Assembly (NCBI GenBank): GCA_944392265.1
Contig: CALXWC010000016.1
Location: 1 to 36,419, forward strand
Length of the DNA: 36,419 bases
DNA from: an uncultured Alphaproteobacteria bacterium
Lineage (GTDB): Bacteria > Pseudomonadota > Alphaproteobacteria > RF32 > CAG-239
Direction: 5' to 3'
This document shows positions 8,423 to 17,437 of the stretch, piece after piece (position 1 is the first letter of the stretch; every line of letters starts with the position of its first letter). A program made the translations under genes and the position numbers. The notes beneath the pieces were generated by a model. That model had not been told where the DNA came from and ran no database searches. It saw only the letters and a program-made list of their open reading frames with translations.

Positions 8423-9661
8423 ATGATGAAAGATAACTACATAGATATTCATAAGCTTATTAAAAACCCAAACGTCCTTAAACTCTTTAAGGCTGTGGAA
8501 ACTCATGGCGGTGTATTAAGATTTGTCGGTGGTTCCGTTCGTGACGTAATTGCCGGAATGGACGGGTTTGATTTGGACTTGGCTACCGATTTGAGCCCTG
8601 ACGAGCTGGTAGAAGCTTGTGAAGAATCTGACATCAAGACTATTCCTTTGGGTATTAAATATGGAACAGTCGGTGTTTTGATTGATAATGAAGTTTTGGA
8701 GGTGACCTCTTTAAGAAAAGATGTGTCAACAGACGGAAGACATGCCGAAGTTGAGTTTACAACCGATTGGGAAACTGATGCCGGCCGACGCGATTTAACC
8801 ATCAATGCCGTTTATGCTGATGAAAACGGTAATGTGTTTGATTATTATAACGGTATTGAAGACCTTGAAAACGGTATTGTTCGTTTTATTGGAAATGCAT
8901 CCCAGCGCGTGAAAGAAGATTATCTCAGAATTTTGCGTTTTTTCCGCTTTTATTCTATTTTTTCTAAAACCCCAATCAACAAAAAAGCTTTGGAAGCCTG
9001 CGTTGAAAATGCCGAAGGTTTGCAAGAGCTTTCTATGGAAAGAATCCGTGATGAGCTTTTAAAAATCTTAGTTACTCCTAAAGTGGCCGAAACCATTACC
9101 ATTATGGCTGATAATGAGATTTTAAGCTATATTTTACCAAGACCAGATGTTAAAAATATTCAAGCTTTGCGCTTCTTGTCTGAAAAATTAAACACCAATC
9201 TGATTGAAAAAAATCCGATTGTGCGTTTGTTTATCTTATTTACACCTGATGAAACTTTTGCCAATAGTATTGCTACCAGAATGAAGTTTAGCAAAAAACA
9301 AAAAGCAGATTTTGTTGATTTGGCTAAAATATCTGTGTCTTTAGAAGATTTTTCCGATAAAAACGCTCTGATGAAAATGATTTATTTATATGGCAAAAAT
9401 TTTGCCTGTGATAAATTGATTATTGAGCAATCATTACAACAAAAAATATTGCCTGATTGGGTTGAAATTCTGGAAAGCATTAAAAATGCAGATGTTCCGG
9501 TTTTGCCTGTTCGCGGTCAAGATATCATCGCTTTGGGCATTGAGGGAAACCTTAATATCGGCAAAACCTTAGACGAGTTGGAAAAACTTTGGATTGACAG
9601 CAATTTCACATTATCAAAGCAAGATTTGCTTAACAACGTTAAGAGCTCTAAAATAGCTTAA
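8423..9661 (+). CDS. cca: CCA tRNA nucleotidyltransferase (class II)
   Basis: Adds or repairs the 3' CCA of tRNAs. The nucleotidyltransferase head carries GGSVRD (36-41) and the catalytic DLDLA (Asp50, Asp52), followed by RRDLTINA and the helical template region with EDYLRILRFFRF. The length of 412 aa matches alphaproteobacterial CCA enzymes. Poly(A) polymerase I is a relative, but the short, unextended C-terminus favours CCA activity. Two adjacent ATGs (8423, 8426) are possible starts. The TAA stop overlaps that of yraN on the other strand, both using the palindrome TTAA at 9658-9661. Confidence 0.92.
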   Translation: MMKDNYIDIHKLIKNPNVLKLFKAVETHGGVLRFVGGSVRDVIAGMDGFDLDLATDLSPDELVEACEESDIKTIPLGIKYGTVGVLIDNEVLEVTSLRKDVSTDGRHAEVEFTTDWETDAGRRDLTINAVYADENGNVFDYYNGIEDLENGIVRFIGNASQRVKEDYLRILRFFRFYSIFSKTPINKKALEACVENAEGLQELSMERIRDELLKILVTPKVAETITIMADNEILSYILPRPDVKNIQALRFLSEKLNTNLIEKNPIVRLFILFTPDETFANSIATRMKFSKKQKADFVDLAKISVSLEDFSDKNALMKMIYLYGKNFACDKLIIEQSLQQKILPDWVEILESIKNADVPVLPVRGQDIIALGIEGNLNIGKTLDELEKLWIDSNFTLSKQDLLNNVKSSKIA

Positions 9662-10017
9662 GCCATCCATGCGTTTTTTATATGCGTGATATGAAACGGA
9701 TATTTGATTAAGACAGCATCAAAACGAACATCAAAGTTTTGATATTGTGGATTTTGCTGTAAAAAGGCCTCTGCTCCCTTAATCAAACGTTGTTGTTGTC
9801 TTTCTGAAATGGCATAAGCGGCAGCTTCTAAGGTTTGTCTTTCTTTGACCTCTACAAAAACCAACACTTTATCTTTTTTGACAATCAGGTCAATTTCTCC
9901 GGCTTGGGTGCCTCTGCCTGTGATATAATTTTTTGCAACAAAACGATATCCTTTGCCCAACAAATAAAGCAAAGCCATATATTCTGCCTTTTTTCCTTTA
10001 CTATAATTTGTTTGCAT
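9658..10017 (-). CDS. yraN: YraN family (UPF0102) nuclease-fold protein
   Basis: A small protein with an endonuclease-like PD-(D/E)xK fold. Motif residues are Glu41 and Asp43 in GEIDLIV, and Glu56 and Lys58 in FVEVKE. The substrate is not established for the family. The start overlaps the end of rsmI by 17 bases, indicating coupled translation. The rsmI, yraN and LpoA-like gene grouping matches many proteobacteria. The 119 aa length is typical. Confidence 0.9.
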   Translation of the reverse strand: MQTNYSKGKKAEYMALLYLLGKGYRFVAKNYITGRGTQAGEIDLIVKKDKVLVFVEVKERQTLEAAAYAISERQQQRLIKGAEAFLQQNPQYQNFDVRFDAVLIKYPFHITHIKNAWMA

Positions 10018-10840
10018 TTTTTATTTGCAGAGCCTTTTCATAAACCTCGTTTTTGTTCAAATGATATTCTTCAACAACCTCTTTTACCGCCATTTTCAGG
10101 CTCATATTTTGCATTTTTTGCGTTAATATTTCATCCAAGTCCAAATTTGAGTCTTCTTCTTTATCTGCCGGAGAAACCATAAATACCATTTCACCTTTAG
10201 GCTCATTTTCTCTAAAATGGCGTAATAATTCTTCTGCCGAGGCCGTTAAGCATTCTTCATAAATTTTGCTGATTTCTCTGGCGACAGACATTTCTCTGTT
10301 ACCAAAAACTTCTAATGCGGCAATCAGGCTTTTCTCTATTCTTTGCGCCGTTTCATAAAAAATCAGCGTGGCATCTAAATTTTTATATTTTTCAAACAAC
10401 TCTTTTCTGGCTTTTTCTTTGTTGGGAATAAATCCGGCAAACATAAATTTGTTGGTTGGCAAACCGGATAATTGAAGTGCCGAAATTAAAGCACAACAGC
10501 CGGGGATGGTTGTGATGAATATATCTTGCTTTTTGCATTCTTTTATTAATTTATATCCCGGATCAGAAATTAAGGGAGAACCTGCGTCACTCACCTGAGC
10601 TACGGATTTGCCTTCTTTGATATAATCAATCACAATTTGAGCTCTGTCTTCCTCATTGTGATCATGAAGCGTTATAAATGTTTTTTGCAAACTAATCCCT
10701 AGCAAAGAAAAAAGTTTTTTGGTTACACGAGAATCTTCACAAGCAATAACATCTGCCTTGCTTAGCGTTTCTATGGCTCTTGAAGATATATCACTCAAGT
10801 TTCCGATAGGTGTTGCAACAACATATAATCCGTTTTTCAT
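10001..10840 (-). CDS. rsmI: 16S rRNA 2'-O-ribose C1402 methyltransferase
   Basis: Methylates the ribose of C1402 in 16S rRNA using SAM. The N-terminal signature is LYVVATPIGNLSDISSRAI with CEDSRVTKKL following at about 34-43. The SAM/tetrapyrrole-methylase fold motif VSDAGSPLISDPG is present. At 279 aa the length is normal. It is divergent from the LpoA-like gene and overlaps yraN downstream. Confidence 0.95.
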   Translation of the reverse strand: MKNGLYVVATPIGNLSDISSRAIETLSKADVIACEDSRVTKKLFSLLGISLQKTFITLHDHNEEDRAQIVIDYIKEGKSVAQVSDAGSPLISDPGYKLIKECKKQDIFITTIPGCCALISALQLSGLPTNKFMFAGFIPNKEKARKELFEKYKNLDATLIFYETAQRIEKSLIAALEVFGNREMSVAREISKIYEECLTASAEELLRHFRENEPKGEMVFMVSPADKEEDSNLDLDEILTQKMQNMSLKMAVKEVVEEYHLNKNEVYEKALQIKNANKL

Positions 10841-10938
10841 TTTCTATCTCTTTACATTAGGCTTTTTTTAAATTACTTTAACTATATTTATAAAGCAGTT
10901 ATATAACAAAACAATGTTTTTTTTGGGGTGAGACGCTC

Positions 10939-12399
10939 GTGTTTAAAATTTTTTCATTACTTTCATTTTTGATGGTGCTTTCCGCCTGCTCTACAACTAA
11001 CTCTATTTCAGCCAGCGGTGCTGACGCTATGTCTACGGATTTTGATGAAGTTTCTCTTTCAAAACAATCAAGTTTCAGAGTTGGTGTTTTGTTGCCTTTA
11101 AGCGGAAATGCTTCCCGATACGGAAACGGCTTGAAAAACGCTACAATGTTGGCTTTGGATGATGTTAAAAATCCAAACCTCATTTTGCAATATTATGACA
11201 CAAAAAGCACAGATGAAGGCGCCAGAACTGCCATTGAAAATGCCATAAACCAAAAGTCTCAAATTATTATCGGACCCTTAAAAAGCTCTTCCGTTCAGGC
11301 TATTTCTGAACAAACAACCAAAAAGAATATTCCCGTTATTGCTTTTTCAACCTCAGAAGACGTGTTGCAACCAAGTGTTTATACGCTCGGTTTGTTGGTT
11401 GATGAACAAGTAAACCGCATTGTTTCTTATGCTGCGCAAAAAGGACGTTCTCGTTTGGCTTTGCTCTTGCCTGACAACGCCACGGGCATTACTGTTGCCA
11501 AAGCTGCCGTAAAAGCCGCTCAAAGAAACAATATTGCTATCACTCGCATTGCGTTCTACCCACCTAATATTTCAGATTTCTCCGGCATTTTGAGAAAAAT
11601 GACTGATTATGATGTGCGCTCTCAAAGAATGCAAAAGCTCAAAAACAGCCTTAAGGCCAAAGCAGAAAGCGGTGATGCAGAATCAGCAAAAGCATTAAAA
11701 AGAATTGCCTCTCATGACACATTAGGTGAAGTTGATTTTGATATGGTTCTCATTCCTGAAACCGGAGCTAGATTAAAATCTGCCATTGCTATGTTTGGCT
11801 ACTATGACGTATTTGCTCCAGATGTAAAATTTTTGGGTACATCTATTTGGGAAAATGCAAATTTAAGCAACGAAACAACAATTTACGGAAGTTGGTATCC
11901 GGTTATTTCTCGTAAACACAGCAGTTATTTTGTAAATAAATATAACTATGTTTTTGGTGAAAAACCGCAAGCCCTTTATGCTCTCGGATATGATGCCGTG
12001 GCTCTGAGTAACGCTTTGGCCTCTCAAGATCCGGCAAACTATACGGCAACAATCACCAATCCGGATGGTTATGTCGGAATTAACGGTATGTTCCGCTTGT
12101 TTGAAAACGGACGCAATCAACACAGCCTTGATATCGTTGAAGTCAAAAAACAAGGCGAAGTGGTTATTGAAGAAGCTCCAACCAGATTTTCTGATGATGA
12201 TTCCGGCGCTCAAACTAATGACTTAAATATCACTCCTGAATATAAAACACCGCTTATTTTTGGAAAAGACCAAACCTTGGCTCAAACCCTTATCTATGGG
12301 CAAACCCTTGATAATCAGTTTTCTTTTGATGAAGAAGAACAAAAGAACAGCATTAAAAGAAGTTTGGAAAAAATGAATATCTTCGTCGGTGGAGAATAA
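10939..12399 (+). CDS. LpoA-like penicillin-binding protein activator lipoprotein
   Basis: A lipoprotein with a type 1 periplasmic binding fold. In gammaproteobacteria LpoA activates PBP1a. The lipobox LSAC places the lipidated Cys at residue 17. The domain begins at about residue 50 (FRVGVLLPLSGNASRYG) and includes AIENAINQKSQIIIGPL and NIPVIAFST. The GTG start at 10939 sets the lipoprotein signal correctly. Being next to rsmI and yraN matches the lpoA context in other proteobacteria. An amino-acid ABC transporter binding protein is an alternative, but no permease or ATPase is nearby. Confidence 0.82.
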   Translation: MFKIFSLLSFLMVLSACSTTNSISASGADAMSTDFDEVSLSKQSSFRVGVLLPLSGNASRYGNGLKNATMLALDDVKNPNLILQYYDTKSTDEGARTAIENAINQKSQIIIGPLKSSSVQAISEQTTKKNIPVIAFSTSEDVLQPSVYTLGLLVDEQVNRIVSYAAQKGRSRLALLLPDNATGITVAKAAVKAAQRNNIAITRIAFYPPNISDFSGILRKMTDYDVRSQRMQKLKNSLKAKAESGDAESAKALKRIASHDTLGEVDFDMVLIPETGARLKSAIAMFGYYDVFAPDVKFLGTSIWENANLSNETTIYGSWYPVISRKHSSYFVNKYNYVFGEKPQALYALGYDAVALSNALASQDPANYTATITNPDGYVGINGMFRLFENGRNQHSLDIVEVKKQGEVVIEEAPTRFSDDDSGAQTNDLNITPEYKTPLIFGKDQTLAQTLIYGQTLDNQFSFDEEEQKNSIKRSLEKMNIFVGGE

Positions 12400-12425
12400 A
12401 TTTTGGCATAATAATTAAATTATGC

Positions 12426-12454
12426 TTGAAATTCTGACGAATTTTAGCAATATT
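12426..12454 (+). promoter_or_regulatory. Possible promoter of the SRP RNA
   Basis: TTGAAA at 12426-12431, a 17-base spacer, and AATATT at 12449-12454. This would place the start at about 12461, where the SRP RNA 5' stem begins. The match to consensus is moderate; position is the main support. Confidence 0.4.
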
Positions 12455-12460
12455 AGCCAA

Positions 12461-12550
12461 AGGAGGACATTGGGTTGATTTTTCGCCAATCCGGTCAGGT
12501 TCGGAAGAAAGCAGCCGTAACGATTTTAATCAAGGCTATATGTCCTCCAC
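12461..12550 (+). ncRNA. ffs: Signal recognition particle RNA (4.5S type)
   Basis: The 5' GGAGGACA (12462-12469) pairs with the 3' TGTCCTCC (12541-12548) to close a hairpin of about 90 nt. The apical part holds the Ffh-binding symmetric loop and GGAA tetraloop in GGTCAGGTTCGGAAGAAAGC, nearly identical to the E. coli 4.5S core. Its place just ahead of dnaX is common in alphaproteobacteria. Exact ends are estimated from the stem. Confidence 0.95.
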
Positions 12551-12574
12551 CGTTTTAATGTGAAGTTTGTTTCT

Positions 12575-14281
12575 ATGCTTGAAGATACACAAAATAATCA
12601 ATATGTGGTTTTAGCCAGAAAATATCGCCCGCAGACATTTGACGATTTGCTCGGGCAAGATGCTTTGGTGCAAACTCTGACTAATGCCATTAAAAATAAC
12701 AGACTTCATCACGCTTATATTTTAACAGGTATCCGCGGTGTGGGAAAAACCACAACAGCCAGAATTATTGCAAAAGCCTTAAACTGCATTGGTCCTGATG
12801 CTCATGACGGCCCAACTACAAAGCCTTGCGGTGTTTGTGAAAACTGCCGTGCTATTTCTGAAGGCAGACATATTGATGTTTTAGAGCTTGATGCGGCTTC
12901 TCGTACCGGTGTGGATGATATTAGAGAAATCTTGGACGGTGTACGCTATAAGCCCACAAATGCTCGTTATAAAGTTTATATCATCGACGAAGTTCATATG
13001 CTTTCAAAAAGTGCGTTCAATGCTTTGCTCAAAACTTTGGAAGAGCCGCCTTCTCATGTGAAATTTATTTTTGCAACGACCGAGATTAGAAAAGTTCCGG
13101 TTACGGTTTTATCTCGTTGTCAACGCTTTGACTTGCAAAGATTAACCGTTGATACCTTGTTTAACCACTTTAAAAACATTGTTGCCAAAGAAGGTTTGAG
13201 CGCAGAAGACGAGGCTTTAACCATGATAGCCAAAGCGGCTGACGGTTCTTGCCGTGACGGTCTTTCTTTGTTGGATCAGGCCATTTCTTTGAGCTCGGGA
13301 ACAATTACCGCTGACGTGGTTAAAAATATGATTGGTTTGGCAGACAGAAACCAAACTTTCAGCCTTTTTCAAGATTTAATTAATGGCAAAACCGATGCTG
13401 TTTTAACCAATATCAAAGAGCAATATAAAAACGGGGCAAACCCCACAACCTTGTTGCAAGACTTGATTAATATCACGCATATGGTTGCCAAAGCTAAGAT
13501 TGTGCCAAGTTCTTTAACCGATGATAACCTTTCTGAAGCAGAAAAGAATTTGTGCCAAAGTCTTTCTTCTTCTGTTTCTATTGCCATTTTATCTAAAATA
13601 TGGCAAATGCTCATTAAAGGTATGAGTGAGTTGGCTTTAGCTCCGGTGCAAATTGATGCTTTGGAGATGATCTTAATCCGCGTGGCATATTCTGCATCTT
13701 TGCCAACACCTTTTGAACTTTTGAACGACGTAAAAAAAAACTCTAGCTTAACCCCTATTGTTGAAAAAAAAAATGAATCTTTAGCCGCTGCTCCCGTTTT
13801 TAGGCGCAGAGATGATGTTGACACGCCAAGCACATCTCAAAATCCTAGTTTTGTTTCTTTTGCTTCTCCGGAAGAAATGGCTCAATATTTTGAAGCACAT
13901 AGAAAAATGTTGCTCTCTTATGCCATTAAAAATGATATTGCCATTCAAGAATTTGCCGATGGATTTATAAAAATGACGATTTCTGATAAAATCTCCAACG
14001 ATTTTATCTTAAATTTTCATAAAGAACTGGAAACAGCAACCGGAAAAAACTGGAAAATTGAAACCCTTCGCGGACAAATGGGACAAACCATTGCCGCTAA
14101 AGAACATGAAAAAGAAGAAGAAAACAAAAGAAGCATTTCCGAATATCCTTTGGTTAAAGCTATTTTGGCTGAGTTCAAAGGCTCTAAAATTGATATTTTA
14201 ACCCGTATTAAACAAATTGAAGAGGAAGAAGGCGTTGAGTCTTCTGACGAATCTGAAACATTCTTTGATGAGGACATTTAA
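12575..14281 (+). CDS. dnaX: DNA polymerase III subunit tau/gamma
   Basis: The clamp-loader ATPase that links polymerase cores to the helicase. I chose the ATG at 12575 (568 aa) because a GTG at 12560 lies only 12 bases past the SRP RNA stem. Walker A at 52-60 (GIRGVGKTT), zinc Cys71/85/88/91, DEVHMLS, and the SRC sensor VLSRCQRFD are present. Domains IV-V of tau extend past about residue 400. Two A-runs (A9 at 13732-13740, A10 at 13764-13773) lie at the end of domain III; a one-base slip at either leads to a stop within a few codons, suggesting a gamma product of about 390 aa. ybaB and recR follow. Confidence 0.96.
   Translation: MLEDTQNNQYVVLARKYRPQTFDDLLGQDALVQTLTNAIKNNRLHHAYILTGIRGVGKTTTARIIAKALNCIGPDAHDGPTTKPCGVCENCRAISEGRHIDVLELDAASRTGVDDIREILDGVRYKPTNARYKVYIIDEVHMLSKSAFNALLKTLEEPPSHVKFIFATTEIRKVPVTVLSRCQRFDLQRLTVDTLFNHFKNIVAKEGLSAEDEALTMIAKAADGSCRDGLSLLDQAISLSSGTITADVVKNMIGLADRNQTFSLFQDLINGKTDAVLTNIKEQYKNGANPTTLLQDLINITHMVAKAKIVPSSLTDDNLSEAEKNLCQSLSSSVSIAILSKIWQMLIKGMSELALAPVQIDALEMILIRVAYSASLPTPFELLNDVKKNSSLTPIVEKKNESLAAAPVFRRRDDVDTPSTSQNPSFVSFASPEEMAQYFEAHRKMLLSYAIKNDIAIQEFADGFIKMTISDKISNDFILNFHKELETATGKNWKIETLRGQMGQTIAAKEHEKEEENKRSISEYPLVKAILAEFKGSKIDILTRIKQIEEEEGVESSDESETFFDEDI
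13732..13773 (+). promoter_or_regulatory. Double poly-A slippage region in dnaX
   Basis: A9 at 13732-13740 and A10 at 13764-13773, 23 bases apart. With one extra A (or a -1 ribosomal shift), the first run reads into CTC TAG (stop 13744-13746), and the second reads straight into TGA at 13774-13776. With one A fewer, the stops TAA and TAG follow within four codons. This resembles the A9 slippage site of Thermus dnaX by position and effect. Confidence 0.6.
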
Positions 14282-14282
14282 C

Positions 14283-14603
14283 ATGATGAATATTCAAGGT
14301 ATTATGAAACAAGCTCAAATGATGCAAAAGAAAATGGAAGAAGCTCAAGAAAAAGCCGCTCAGGAAGAAGTTAACGGCACCAGTGGCGGCGGCATGGTTA
14401 ATGTTACCTTAAACGGTAAATTCGAAATGAAAAAAATTGAGCTTGATAAATCTTTAATTAACCCAGATGAAGTTGATATTTTGGAAGATTTAATCATGGC
14501 TGCTTATAATGATGCCAAATCTAAAGTTGATGATAACTTGAACAAAACCATCTCTTCTGTGACCGGCGGTTTGAACATCCCCGGCTTGAAACTCCCTTTC
14601 TAA
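14283..14603 (+). CDS. ybaB: YbaB/EbfC nucleoid-associated protein
   Basis: A small DNA-binding protein of the YbaB/EbfC family. The start is the ATG at 14283 (106 aa), giving MMNIQGIMKQAQMMQKKMEE, the usual family N-terminus. The frame stays open upstream to 14217 inside dnaX, but that extension has no family similarity. The GAGG ribosome site lies at the end of dnaX, 1 base from the dnaX stop to this ATG, so translation is coupled. GTSGGGMVNVTLNG and the glycine-rich end GGLNIPGLKLPF are typical. The dnaX-ybaB-recR order is widely conserved. Confidence 0.94.
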   Translation: MMNIQGIMKQAQMMQKKMEEAQEKAAQEEVNGTSGGGMVNVTLNGKFEMKKIELDKSLINPDEVDILEDLIMAAYNDAKSKVDDNLNKTISSVTGGLNIPGLKLPF

Positions 14604-14614
14604 GCTGAAATATC

Positions 14615-15208
14615 ATGGCCGGTCAAGATATTGAAAAATTAATTAAACTGGTTGCCAAACTTCCTTCTTTGGGGACACGTTCCTCAAGAAGGATTGTTTT
14701 GCAACTCATAAAAAAGAAAGAAACACTTTTATTGCCTTTAATTGAAGCAATGAATGATGTGGCAAACAACATCAAAACTTGTGAAATTTGCGGCAATTTT
14801 GATACAACCTCGCCCTGCTCTATTTGCTCTTCTGCAACCAGAGAATCGCATATTTTATGTGTGGTGCAAGATGTGGCCGATTTATGGGCCATGGAGAGGA
14901 TTTCTTTTTTCAAAGGTAAATACCACGTCTTGGGTGGCATTTTATCTGCTCTGGATGGAATTACGCCGGAAGATTTGAATATTGACGCCCTAATAGAAAG
15001 AATTTCTAAAGAAGAAATAAAAGAGGTGATTTTAGCCTTACCGGCAACTGTTGACGGTCAAATAACCACGCACTACCTTTTATCCAGATTAAAGGACTTG
15101 CCGCTCAAAATAACCACTCTGGCGCAAGGTATTCCGATGGGCGCAGAGCTTGACTATATGGATGAAGGCACTTTGCAGTTAGCTCTTAACTCTCGCAAAC
15201 TCCTCTAA
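14615..15208 (+). CDS. recR: Recombination mediator RecR
   Basis: Helps RecO load RecA onto gapped DNA. Helix-hairpin-helix at the N-terminus (LPSLGTRSSRRIVLQ), zinc finger Cys56/59/68/71 (CEICG...CSIC), then a Toprim domain from about 79 ending with the RecR signature GIPMGAELDYMDEGTLQLAL. The length of 197 aa is normal. It starts 11 bases after ybaB and ends the dnaX operon before the terminator at 15269-15299. Confidence 0.96.
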   Translation: MAGQDIEKLIKLVAKLPSLGTRSSRRIVLQLIKKKETLLLPLIEAMNDVANNIKTCEICGNFDTTSPCSICSSATRESHILCVVQDVADLWAMERISFFKGKYHVLGGILSALDGITPEDLNIDALIERISKEEIKEVILALPATVDGQITTHYLLSRLKDLPLKITTLAQGIPMGAELDYMDEGTLQLALNSRKLL

Positions 15209-15268
15209 CAAACGCAACGCGTTTGATCGCATATATTTTCTTCTTTCTTGACATTAATCATTATTAAT

Positions 15269-15299
15269 AAGAAAAGCCCCTTTTACGGGGCTTTTTCTT
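15269..15299. terminator. Bidirectional terminator between recR and cvpA
   Basis: AAGAAAAGCCCC (15269-15280), loop TTTTAC, and GGGGCTTTTTCTT (15287-15299), with one bulged T and U-rich tails in both directions. The cvpA stop codon overlaps its right edge. Confidence 0.85.
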
Positions 15300-16050
15300 A
15301 TTCTACGGTATTTTCTATCAATCTATCTAGATTACCGCGTTCGTGCGCATCATATACTTTGGCCTTGGCTTCTTCTTGCTTTTTCTTTTTTTCTGCCTCT
15401 ATTTTTTGATTGGCCTTTGTATTGTCTATAACCTTGATTGGTTGTTTTTTAGCAACTTTCGGCTGAGCTAACATCTCAAATAAAACATCTATGTCTGTTT
15501 GAGATTTTTTATCATATTCGGCGGAATCTTCTTCGTCATCCTCTGCACGTTTGGTTTTTTCTTTAATCTTTGCCAAAGTTGATTCCGGAATTAAATTTTC
15601 TATCGGTTTGGCAAAAGAACCTGCGATGTTGAAATATTTAGAATCTTTCATTACTTGCGCTTGATTTTCTTTCGGAACCATCCAGTTAATTAAAATATAG
15701 CATAAAATTACCAATAAAAAGGCTCTGAACACACCAAAGAATAGACCCAAAATTCTATCTAAACCGCTTAATTTGCTGTTTCTGATTGTGCCTATTATTT
15801 TTGATGTAATGATTATCCAAATAATGAAAAATAATACGATAATGATTGATGCACTGGCAACTGCCGCTGCAGAAGAATTATCAACGTGTTTTTCCATAAA
15901 CGGGGTTACAACCGGCATTAAATATATAACAGCGGTAATAGCCAATACCCAACCGATGATGGATAAAACTTCTTTAATCAGTCCTCTTCCCAGCGCTATT
16001 AATGCCGAAATTGCCACGATTATTAATATTGCCACGTCTAAACTATTCAT
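15298..16050 (-). CDS. cvpA: CvpA family membrane protein
   Basis: An inner-membrane protein of the CvpA (colicin V production) family, whose members have been linked to envelope homeostasis. Four membrane segments lie at about 5-25, 31-52, 66-90 and 106-128. The family block RGLIKEVLSIIGWVLA follows the first, and SGLDRILGLFFGVFRAFL precedes the fourth. A charged cytoplasmic tail of about 110 residues follows, rich in Lys/Glu and longer than in E. coli CvpA. It lies 11 bases downstream of radA, the usual alphaproteobacterial arrangement. Confidence 0.9.
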   Translation of the reverse strand: MNSLDVAILIIVAISALIALGRGLIKEVLSIIGWVLAITAVIYLMPVVTPFMEKHVDNSSAAAVASASIIIVLFFIIWIIITSKIIGTIRNSKLSGLDRILGLFFGVFRAFLLVILCYILINWMVPKENQAQVMKDSKYFNIAGSFAKPIENLIPESTLAKIKEKTKRAEDDEEDSAEYDKKSQTDIDVLFEMLAQPKVAKKQPIKVIDNTKANQKIEAEKKKKQEEAKAKVYDAHERGNLDRLIENTVE

Positions 16051-16061
16051 TTTCTGATCCT

Positions 16062-17435
16062 TTAGTTAAACCAATTTATCAATCTTTGAACATTGCCGAT
16101 TTCATAAACACTCATATCTGTATTTAGGCTTGTTTTTTTATCTTTTGTATAACTTGGCGGAATTATGCAGCTTGCAAAACCCAATTTTTGCGCCTCTTTT
16201 AAGCGTAATGAGGGCTGCGTTACCGCCCTAACCTCTCCTGACAAGCCGATTTCTCCAAAAATAACCATATCATGCGGCAAAGGTTTATTGGTCATAGAAG
16301 AAATAACCGCCATTGCCACGGCTAAATCCGCTGCAGGTTCGGTTATTCTTAAACCGCCGGCAATATTTAGGTAAACATCTTGAGAACTCAAATTCATTCC
16401 GCATCTGGCTTCCAAAACAGCTAATATCATTGCCAAACGGTTAGAATCCCAGCCAACAACCGCTCTTTTGGGGCTGGCATAGCCCGTGGGGCTCACTAAA
16501 GCTTGAATTTCTACCAAAACAGGTCTGGAACCTTCTATTCCGGCAAAAACGCATGAACCGGAAATATTTCCCTGTCTTTCCGCCAAAAACAATGCTGACG
16601 GATTTTCTACTTCTACCAAGCCTTTATCTTGCATTTCAAACACGCCAATTTCATCAGTGGCGCCAAAACGGTTTTTAACGGCTCTTAAAATCCTAAAATG
16701 ATGCCCTCTCTCCCCTTCAAAGTAAAGAACGGTATCTACCATATGTTCTAAAACTCTCGGGCCGGCAATTGAGCCTTGTTTGGTTACATGACCAACAACA
16801 AAAAGCGTAAAGCCTTTTCTTTTGGCCAATTTAATCAACTCATATGAACAAGCTCTAACTTGTGTTACGCTTCCGGGGGTGGATTCAACATCCTCTAAAT
16901 ACATGGTTTGGATAGAATCTATAATCACCACATTGGCATTTGATTTTTCCAATGTGGCAACAATATCTCTGATATCTGTTGCACTGGCTAAATTTACGGG
17001 TGCTTTTTCCAAACCAAGTCTTTTGGCTCGGATGCGCACTTGGTCTATCGCCTCTTCTCCGGAAATATAAAATACTTCCGGTTTGCTTGGCAACTCTGCT
17101 ACTTTGGCACAGGCTTGGAGTAACAACGTAGATTTGCCTATTCCGGGGTCTCCACCAACCAAAATAACCGAGCCGGGGACTAATCCGCCGCCACAGACAC
17201 GGTCTAATTCTTTAATGTTGGTTGATAATCTTTCCAGCTTTTCCGCAGCCCCTTCCAAAGGAACAAAATCTATCATTTTGCCCTTTTGTTTAGGCTTTAA
17301 GTTAGAAAAACCCTCTCCACCGATTTTTTCTTCAACAATTGTGTTCCATTCTCCGCAGGCATCACATTTTCCTTGCCATCTGGGATATACGGCGCCACAA
17401 TTTTGACATACATATTCGGTTGTTTTTTTAGACAA
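16062..17435 (-). CDS. radA: DNA repair protein RadA (Sms)
   Basis: A RecA-like ATPase that drives branch migration in recombination. N-terminal zinc finger Cys10/13/24/27, Walker A at 94-102 (GGDPGIGKS), the RadA-specific KNRFG at 254-258, and a Lon-like C-terminal domain. The start is TTG, with a strong GGAGG placed inside the end of mlaF two bases upstream of this gene, so translation of the two is probably coupled. The length of 457 aa is normal. The operon order mlaE-mlaF-radA-cvpA joins lipid transport to repair without an obvious functional link. Confidence 0.95.
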   Translation of the reverse strand: MSKKTTEYVCQNCGAVYPRWQGKCDACGEWNTIVEEKIGGEGFSNLKPKQKGKMIDFVPLEGAAEKLERLSTNIKELDRVCGGGLVPGSVILVGGDPGIGKSTLLLQACAKVAELPSKPEVFYISGEEAIDQVRIRAKRLGLEKAPVNLASATDIRDIVATLEKSNANVVIIDSIQTMYLEDVESTPGSVTQVRACSYELIKLAKRKGFTLFVVGHVTKQGSIAGPRVLEHMVDTVLYFEGERGHHFRILRAVKNRFGATDEIGVFEMQDKGLVEVENPSALFLAERQGNISGSCVFAGIEGSRPVLVEIQALVSPTGYASPKRAVVGWDSNRLAMILAVLEARCGMNLSSQDVYLNIAGGLRITEPAADLAVAMAVISSMTNKPLPHDMVIFGEIGLSGEVRAVTQPSLRLKEAQKLGFASCIIPPSYTKDKKTSLNTDMSVYEIGNVQRLINWFN

Positions 17436-17437
17436 GG

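Noticed and set aside
12560..12574. GTG start of dnaX 15 bases upstream
   Set aside because: It would sit immediately after the SRP RNA stem with no ribosome site; the ATG at 12575 fits the family N-terminus better.
14217..14282. Upstream extension of ybaB inside dnaX
   Set aside because: The extra 22 residues have no family similarity, and the ATG at 14283 has a ribosome site and the expected N-terminus.
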